A stretch of 58,578 bases of DNA from Neolewinella persica DSM 23188 (GTDB lineage Bacteria > Bacteroidota > Bacteroidia > Chitinophagales > Saprospiraceae): NCBI RefSeq assembly GCF_000373105.1, contig NZ_KB890449.1, positions 1-58,578 on the forward strand, written 5' to 3'. Numbering within the stretch: position 1 is the first letter of the stretch; each line of letters starts with the position of its first letter. This document shows, piece by piece, positions 53,883 to 58,578 of this stretch. The notes under the pieces were generated by a model that was not told the origin of the DNA, ran no database searches, and worked only from the letters and a program-made list of their open reading frames with translations. The position numbers and the translations under genes are program-made.

Positions 53883-53920
53883 GAAGCAGGACGGGATTGA
53901 CCTCCTGTCCTGCTTCTTTT
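53883..53920 (+). terminator. Attenuator-like hairpin between tolC-type and HlyD-type genes
   Basis: GAAGCAGGAC (53883-53892) pairs with GTCCTGCTTC (53907-53916), then TTTT. It is partial or readthrough-prone, since the adaptor gene follows and is expected to be coexpressed. Confidence 0.65.
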
Positions 53921-54011
53921 ACCACCCACTCCTGGCCCTGTCTCGCAATACTGCAGCACGGCCCCGGCACACCATCAACCATCCGCAATCAACCTCTAGC
54001 TATTCCTCACT

Positions 54012-55364
54012 ATGGCACGTAAAATAATCCTCTTAATCTTTGCACTGATCGTCGTCGGCGCCATTGCCGCTGTAGCCTTCAGCGGGCGTAAAGAAACCGG
54101 AACGAAAGTGTTTACCACCGAGGCAAAGGCCCGGACCATTCAGGAACTTGTTTCTGCAAGTGGCAAAATTTTCCCGCAAACGGAAGTCAAGATCAGCTCC
54201 GATGTTTCCGGTGAGGTCATTGAGCTTTATGTGGAAGAAGGAGACAGCGTGGTGCCGAACCAACTGCTCGCAAAAATTGATGCTGATGCCTACCAGAGCC
54301 AAGTGGCAAGGGGAGTCGCCGGTGTAAATAGCAGCAAAGCTCAGCTGGCTAACGCTAATGCGCAGATCAACAGTCTCGAAGCCCAGCAGGCCCAGATTGA
54401 AGCCCAGTTGGCCAATGCCCGGGAGATCTACGAAAGAAACAAAGGCCTTGCCGCCGATGGTGTGGTAAGTACGGCGGAACTGGAAGCCAGCCAGGCCAGC
54501 CTCCGGGGCCTCGAAGCCAATATGAAAGCGGCCGAAAGTAATATTAAGGGTGCCCGCGAAAGTGCTCGCGCCGCCCAGTTTGGCGTTGAATCTTCTCAGG
54601 CGACGCTGAGTGAGTTAAGGACCAGCTTGCGGCGTACCACCATTTATGCGCCAATGGGCGGCGTGGTTTCCCTGCTCAACATAGAACAGGGTGAACGCGT
54701 AGTTGGTACCATCCAAATGACGGGTACCGAACTGATGCGGATTGCCAACCTCAATGCGATGGAAGTCCGGGTAGAAGTCAGTGAAAATGACGTCCCTTCC
54801 GTAAAGATTGGAGATGTCGCTGAAGTAGAAGTTGATGCCTACCTCAACCGGACCTTTAAGGGACGTGTTACCCAAATCGCGAATTCAAGCACCACCGCTG
54901 GAACGGCTGCGGATAATGTGCTCAACAGCGATCAGGTAACCAATTTCGAAGTGCGCATCAGCATTGATCAGGAAAGCTACGCAGACCTTGTCGCTAGTGG
55001 TAATACTTATCCCTTCCGCCCAGGTATGTCAGCTAGTGTAGACATCCTAACCAAAACAGCCAGTGGTATCATCAGTGTACCGATTGAATCGGTTACAACC
55101 CGGGAAAAGAAAACCGATGATGAGGATATTTCCGGAATAGATAACCTGGAAGAAGTTGTCTTCGTGATCTCCGGTGATACCATTACTCAAACGACAGTGA
55201 CCACCGGCGTTCAGGATGCTAATGTGATCGAGATCAAAACTGGGATCTCCGCAGGAGATGAGGTTGTTGCTGGTCCTTATACTGCATTAAGCCGTAAACT
55301 TAAGGGAGGCGATAAGGTCATCGTAATGGACAAGGAAACGTTCTACGACGACAATAAGGACTAA
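54012..55364 (+). CDS. HlyD/MacA-type periplasmic adaptor subunit of a tripartite transporter
   Basis: This 450-residue protein has an N-terminal membrane anchor (residues 4-24, KIILLIFALIVVGAIAAVAF). It is followed by a split biotinyl-lipoyl domain (VSGEVIELYVEEGDSVVPNQLLAKID and TTIYAPMGGVVSLLNIEQGERV), a long alpha-helical hairpin rich in Ala/Gln/Glu (about residues 100-200), a beta-barrel domain (VRVEVSENDVPSVKIGDVAE) and a membrane-proximal domain ending near residue 445. This is the MacA/HlyD adaptor order. With TolC it makes an export pair; usual ABC partners (MacB-like) are missing here, and the adaptor ends in its own terminator. Start is ATG 54012. Confidence 0.9.
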   Translation: MARKIILLIFALIVVGAIAAVAFSGRKETGTKVFTTEAKARTIQELVSASGKIFPQTEVKISSDVSGEVIELYVEEGDSVVPNQLLAKIDADAYQSQVARGVAGVNSSKAQLANANAQINSLEAQQAQIEAQLANAREIYERNKGLAADGVVSTAELEASQASLRGLEANMKAAESNIKGARESARAAQFGVESSQATLSELRTSLRRTTIYAPMGGVVSLLNIEQGERVVGTIQMTGTELMRIANLNAMEVRVEVSENDVPSVKIGDVAEVEVDAYLNRTFKGRVTQIANSSTTAGTAADNVLNSDQVTNFEVRISIDQESYADLVASGNTYPFRPGMSASVDILTKTASGIISVPIESVTTREKKTDDEDISGIDNLEEVVFVISGDTITQTTVTTGVQDANVIEIKTGISAGDEVVAGPYTALSRKLKGGDKVIVMDKETFYDDNKD

Positions 55365-55367
55365 ATA

Positions 55368-55421
55368 GGTTGCAAGTTTCAGGTTGCAAGTTGCAGGTTG
55401 CAAGTTGCAGGTTGCAGGTTC
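55368..55421 (+). repeat. TTGCAGGTTGCAAG tandem word array, left arm
   Basis: GGTTGCAAGTTTCAGGTTGC and further copies of GGTTGCAAGTTGCA follow the adaptor stop. The right arm (55517-55542) is the reverse complement. Confidence 0.7.
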
Positions 55422-55480
55422 AGCCCCTATCGCGAATATGACTAGCATTTAACCTTCCAAATTTTAAGGGAAGGCGCCCG

Positions 55481-55518
55481 GCGGCAGTGTCAGTGATCCT
55501 GGCGCTGCCGCTGTTTTT
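55481..55518 (+). terminator. Intrinsic terminator after the adaptor gene
   Basis: GCGGCAG (55481-55487) pairs with CTGCCGC (55505-55511), followed by TGTTTTTT. It sits inside the mirrored word interval. Confidence 0.7.
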
Positions 55519-55542
55519 TGCAACCTGCAACCTGCAACCTGC
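55517..55542 (-). repeat. TTGCAGG tandem word array, right arm
   Basis: On the minus strand it reads TGCAGGTTGCAGGTTGCAGG directly after the stop of the DUF4292 gene, the same sense as the left arm has to the adaptor gene. Confidence 0.7.
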
Positions 55543-55543
55543 A

Positions 55544-56305
55544 TCACCTCCGTTGAAACGGCATATCAAGCGGGCCACTGAAACTAAGCCGGGTAAACTT
55601 CAAATCAAGTTTGGCGGGGCCGGTGGCTTCGGCATCGATCCGGAGGGTGCGTGAATGCGCGAAATCAGGCTCACCCGTTTTACCTTCCGCCTGGCGGAAG
55701 TCAGCGTTGTTAATGGTGAGGGAACGGTTTTGGACCAGTTCCTTTAGCTCCATTTCTTCCAACTTGAAACCTCGGGAGCCTACCTTATAATTGGTGGCAA
55801 AGCGCTGGTCGCGGCCACTAAGCAAGTAGGTTTCCCCTTCTGTTTTGAGGTCCAGATCACGGGTGAAAAACACCGCGTTGCCCAGGACGGCCTCCTGCAG
55901 CAGGTCAAAGCGCGCGGGGATTTTATACTTCTGCTCGATGTAACTCAGAGGCTCGGCGGTGTAATCTCCGTTGAGGCGGTTGAGGACAAAAAAGGAATCA
56001 GGGCGGATCAGTGCACGAGCCCCTTCGAAGCCAAACTTCTTGACACTCATCCAAATGGCCTTGTCCTTTTCCATTCGGATGACGGCGGTGCCACCGATGT
56101 TAAAGTCGCGGCTTTCCAGCTTAATATTAGCCCGGCCTTCCATAAACTCAGCATCGAAACTGTTGTCTTCCATGCCTTTGATCACCTTCGCGGCTTTGCT
56201 GACGGTAGTTACGCCGTCCCGTCCGTCCTTGCCTGCTCCGACTTTTACTTTGCAGGCGAAAAAAAAGAACAGGCAGGTACAGGCAAGAAGTAGGTAAGTA
56301 CGCAT
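55544..56305 (-). CDS. DUF4292-family lipoprotein
   Basis: This 253-residue protein starts at ATG 56305 with a lipobox (LFFFFACK, Cys18). The mature part contains TVSKAAKVIKGMEDNSFDAEFMEGRANIKLES, then RMEKDKAIWMSVKKFGFEGARALIRPDSFFVLNRLNGDYTAEPL, and a C-terminal stretch LDLKFTRLSFSGPLDMPFQRR. This is the DUF4292 pattern, a LolA/LolB-like beta half-barrel common in Bacteroidota envelope gene clusters. It lies downstream of a TPR protein on the same strand with a tag copy between them; the same pair is conserved in this phylum. A function in lipoprotein or outer-membrane handling is inferred only from the fold. Confidence 0.85.
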   Translation of the reverse strand: MRTYLLLACTCLFFFFACKVKVGAGKDGRDGVTTVSKAAKVIKGMEDNSFDAEFMEGRANIKLESRDFNIGGTAVIRMEKDKAIWMSVKKFGFEGARALIRPDSFFVLNRLNGDYTAEPLSYIEQKYKIPARFDLLQEAVLGNAVFFTRDLDLKTEGETYLLSGRDQRFATNYKVGSRGFKLEEMELKELVQNRSLTINNADFRQAEGKTGEPDFAHSRTLRIDAEATGPAKLDLKFTRLSFSGPLDMPFQRR

Positions 56306-56323
56306 AGGAAGGAGTGATTTTTT

Positions 56324-56340
56324 GGCGGGGACGCAGGTGC
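56324..56340 (+). repeat. Intergenic tag copy 12 (upstream form of the DUF4292 gene)
   Basis: GGCGGGGACGCAGGTGC, read on the minus strand as GCACCTGCGTCCCCGCC, lies 18 bases before the DUF4292 ATG, the closest placement in the window. Confidence 0.75.
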
Positions 56341-56436
56341 CAAGGTAAGGGCCTTAAGCGCAAAGTTTAGTTGGGATGGTGTCTGCAACAAAAAGTGCAC
56401 TTCAACTGAGGTACGTGAAGAACGCCAGAAACCTGG

Positions 56437-57987
56437 TTAACTACGAACTTTTGATAGTTTACGGCCAAGCGTGGTAGACTTACTGCCGGCAGTCTTAGCC
56501 CGGGAATAGGCTTTTTCGGCATCGGCCTTATTTCCGGCGGCAGCCTGTGCATCTCCCAGGTATTCGAGGAAGAGGGCGTTAGTATTGGTGGGGGAGTCGT
56601 AGGCAAGGAGAGCCGCTGCGTTGTCGGTGTTATTCCACAGGAAGCCAACCGGGCCGGCAGTACCGCCAGGTAGTTTGGCCAGGTCAAGTGGGCCGGCGGT
56701 ATCTTCGGCGGCGAAGCCGGCGAAGGCAGTAGCTAATTCATCCAGGGCAGCAATGGCGTCGGGTTGGCCGCTGACCATCAGACGGGCCTGATCAAGTAAG
56801 GACGTAGCTTCACTGAAGTTAGCGCGCAGCGCCTCCCCCAGGGCATAATTGACATAAACGGCTGGCCGGTTTGGGTATACATCCAGTGCCTCCTCTGCAT
56901 ACTTGCGCAATTCTGAGACCTGATTGTCAAGGTAAAGCGTACCCAGGAGTTGTTCCCATACGGGATAGACGGTGTCATCCAGTTCAATCGTAGCTTTATA
57001 GGCTTCACTTGCTTTGGCCAGTTGACCGGTGTGGAAAAAGATATCTCCCTGAATGGCAGCAGCCTTCGCTTCGTCTGGGTGAACACGCCGAAGCTCGGCG
57101 GCCAGGGCCATTGCCCTTTGTCCCATGCCTGCATCCTGCGACCCCGCCACCTGATTGACCAGGGGAAGCAATTTGCCTACTTTAAGGTCGATGTCTACAT
57201 CCGGACGCCCCAGTAACGCCATCAACTCCAAATCACCGCCCGCAGAAGGCTTGTTCGGAGAGACTTCCTGCAGTGCCAATTGTGCCCGGACGTCGGCCGG
57301 TTGGATGGACAATATTTCCTGATAGACTTTTTTCGCCTTATTGGCGTCGTTCTGGCTGGTGTAATACCCCGCCAACATATGACGATACTGAAGATTGCGG
57401 GGTTCCGATTCCACGAGGGCCGTCAGTTCTTTTTCCGCTTTCTTAGTGTCTCCCTGCCCAAGATATAGGGCATGCTTGTGGCGGGCCAATTCGAGGTTGA
57501 TTCCAATACGTTGTTCCAGGGCGTTATAGGCTGAAATGGCACCTTTAATGTCTTGCGCTCGGACCAGGAACGCGGCCCGCTCCAGATAGTAAACTTCCTC
57601 TTCCGGGTTTTCTTTGATCAGTGTCGCGTATAAATCAGCGCCTTCTTTATGTCGACCACTGGCCTGGTAAAGCTCAGCCAAAAAAGCCGCATACACTTCG
57701 TTAGGGCGCTTGGCGTAGGCTTTACGCAGTTGGTCAATGGCTTCCTCCGTTTCGCCAGCGGCGTACTGCAGTCTGCCGAGCTCAAACATTGCAGCATCCA
57801 TTTCCGGCACGTCTTCCAACAGTGCTTTGAACAGGTTGATCGCCTCGTCTGTCTTGCCCAGTAATGCCTGCCGTTTGGCTTCGATGAACCGGGTTTGTTT
57901 TTTGATGTCAGCTTCCGTCAGGGCACCGGGCTGGGCGCTGAGTGAAAAAGAAAAGAGGATGCAAAGGAGTATGGAGGCGAAACGCAT
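56437..57987 (-). CDS. Secreted tetratricopeptide-repeat protein
   Basis: This 516-residue protein starts at ATG 57987 (MRFASILLCILFSFSLSAQP, signal peptide); the frame to 58074 would put 29 residues before the signal sequence. It consists of about ten to twelve TPR units, for example DAAMFELGRLQYAAGETEEAIDQLRKAYAKRPNEV, DVRAQLALQEVSP and QLAKASEAYKATIELDDTVYPVWEQLLGTLYL, ending in ADAEKAYSRAKTAGSKSTTL. It is probably a periplasmic protein-protein interaction scaffold. It sits next to the DUF4292 lipoprotein gene, probably in one operon (131-base gap with a tag copy). Confidence 0.88.
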   Translation of the reverse strand: MRFASILLCILFSFSLSAQPGALTEADIKKQTRFIEAKRQALLGKTDEAINLFKALLEDVPEMDAAMFELGRLQYAAGETEEAIDQLRKAYAKRPNEVYAAFLAELYQASGRHKEGADLYATLIKENPEEEVYYLERAAFLVRAQDIKGAISAYNALEQRIGINLELARHKHALYLGQGDTKKAEKELTALVESEPRNLQYRHMLAGYYTSQNDANKAKKVYQEILSIQPADVRAQLALQEVSPNKPSAGGDLELMALLGRPDVDIDLKVGKLLPLVNQVAGSQDAGMGQRAMALAAELRRVHPDEAKAAAIQGDIFFHTGQLAKASEAYKATIELDDTVYPVWEQLLGTLYLDNQVSELRKYAEEALDVYPNRPAVYVNYALGEALRANFSEATSLLDQARLMVSGQPDAIAALDELATAFAGFAAEDTAGPLDLAKLPGGTAGPVGFLWNNTDNAAALLAYDSPTNTNALFLEYLGDAQAAAGNKADAEKAYSRAKTAGSKSTTLGRKLSKVRS

Positions 57988-58419
57988 GAGGCCGCGGTAG
58001 TTTGAAGGGTACCTTAAGGGGGTGTTGGTAAACCTGCTTCCAGAATGGTGAACGGGGAACTTAAGGTTGTTCATAGTCTGGAAGGCAATTTACCAACAAT
58101 CCTTATGGTAACGTTTTTCAGGGCTGGTCGTTGTATGAAGGCCAGTTTATTACGGTTCCCATAACGGCGGACCGGATCACTTTCCTCTCTTTAGGTCCGG
58201 GGGCGTCCCGTTCACTGGCTAATAAGCACAACTAATTAACCTTCCCAACTTCGTTTGCTGCCTTCTGGGGCGGGTCGGCCTCGCCACAGGCAAATACGGT
58301 TTTGCCCGGGAGTTTTAAATAAAAACATGAGTCATCCCGAATTTTGGCGATGACAAAAAATTAGGCCTTTTGTGTATTTTCGAGGAGTTCTCACACTTCA
58401 AGAAAAACTCAAAAGGCCT
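57988..58419. other. 432-base interval before the right-edge element
   Basis: No gene was recognised. A CCCGGGAGTTTT segment and, from about 58330, sequence that looks like the left end of an insertion element (GTCATC...GATGAC and AGGCCTTTTG...CAAAAGGCCT inverted repeats) were seen. Confidence 0.4.
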
Positions 58420-58578
58420 ATGTTTTTAAAGTTACTGCAAGATAAAGCAACTACTCCAATAAAGCGAAAAGCAGGTCCATTTCTCCTTCGTCAAGTAGAT
58501 CGTTACACCCGTCAGATAAGGGTAGATTTGGATGCTGCTATTGATAAGCGACTGGTGGGGACTTTTTTCAACCTATTC
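58330..58578 (+). mobile_element. Left end of a probable insertion sequence (runs off the window)
   Basis: GTCATC (58331-58336) and GATGAC (58349-58354) form a short inverted repeat. AGGCCTTTTG (58363-58372) is exactly mirrored by CAAAAGGCCT (58410-58419) just before the ATG of the frame at 58420. Such a structured leader before a transposase-like ORF is typical of insertion sequences. The exact left terminus cannot be fixed without the right end. Confidence 0.4.
58420..58578 (+). CDS. Probable transposase N-terminus (3' partial)
   Basis: ATG 58420 opens a frame that runs off the window after 53 codons: MFLKLLQDKATTPIKRKAG, then RQVDRYTRQIRVDLDAAIDK and LVGTFFNLF. The basic start with an internal helix pair and the D-x-R-L-V-x-T-(F/L)-F-pattern resembles the N-terminal DNA-binding part of DDE transposases of the IS4-like group. 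Identification is tentative because no catalytic residue is in view. Confidence 0.4.
   Translation, partial: MFLKLLQDKATTPIKRKAGPFLLRQVDRYTRQIRVDLDAAIDKRLVGTFFNLF

Noticed and set aside
55368..55542. Repeat array that looks at first like a CRISPR
   Set aside because: Units of about 11-14 bases are directly joined with no unique spacers, and no cas gene is nearby.

Overview
The window looks like chromosome of a Bacteroidota member, most likely Saprospiraceae (Lewinella/Neolewinella-like). The reasons are giant secreted proteins with type IX secretion (T9SS) C-terminal signals or gliding-motility (CHU_C-type) C-termini, a PorP/SprF partner, a T9SS Plug protein, -7 elements of the form TAnnTTTG, little sign of Shine-Dalgarno sites, and typical Bacteroidota gene sets (DUF4292 lipoprotein next to a TPR protein, split transketolase, DksA-like protein lacking zinc cysteines). 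No rRNA, tRNA, CRISPR array or prophage was seen. This is mostly core genome with surface-protein modules between housekeeping genes.

Layout. 1-6252: 3' part of a giant DUF11/dockerin-like/cohesin-like T9SS protein. 6522-9261: split transketolase and a GNAT acetyltransferase. 9262-9934: repeat and a decayed ORF. 9935-12742: photolyase and a barrel-like secreted protein. 12836-17538: secG, a TPR-like protein, two ArsR-type regulators, lspA, a DksA-like protein and a secreted protein. 17741-26533: SRPBCC protein, PD40/OmpA protein, SprB-repeat giant with CHU_C end, SnoaL-like protein, TonB-domain protein. 26987-34108 (minus): PKD giant with CHU_C end and its PorP/SprF partner. 34310-37593: DJ-1/PfpI lipoprotein and iscS-iscU-iscA. 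37856-44794: a hypothetical protein, a second PD40/OmpA-like protein, a PaaE-type reductase and RecQ. 45114-50661: KdsD, serine hydrolase, 3-methyladenine glycosylase, T9SS Plug, NADAR protein. 50951-57987: small barrel-like protein, Crp/Fnr regulator, TolC plus HlyD adaptor, DUF4292 lipoprotein and TPR protein. 58420-end: start of a probable transposase.

How the genes work together. Three giant surface proteins, the SprF partner, the Plug and two PD40/OmpA-type envelope proteins form a T9SS and adhesion theme. iscS/U/A supply Fe-S clusters. phrB, recQ and the glycosylase act in DNA repair. KdsD serves LPS Kdo synthesis and LspA lipoprotein maturation.

The most unusual signal is intergenic. 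An about 18-bp tag, GGCGCGGCCGCAGGTGC in its downstream form, occurs 12 times. It reads in this sense just after gene 3' ends and as its reverse complement just before gene 5' ends. Several other intergenic spaces carry different short words in the same mirrored arrangement (word after the stop, its reverse complement before the next start or after the convergent stop). A separate element (core GGTAGACG followed by TAGTAGGTAG) follows four stop codons, always in the gene's sense. All calls come from reading sequence only; no database search was possible.
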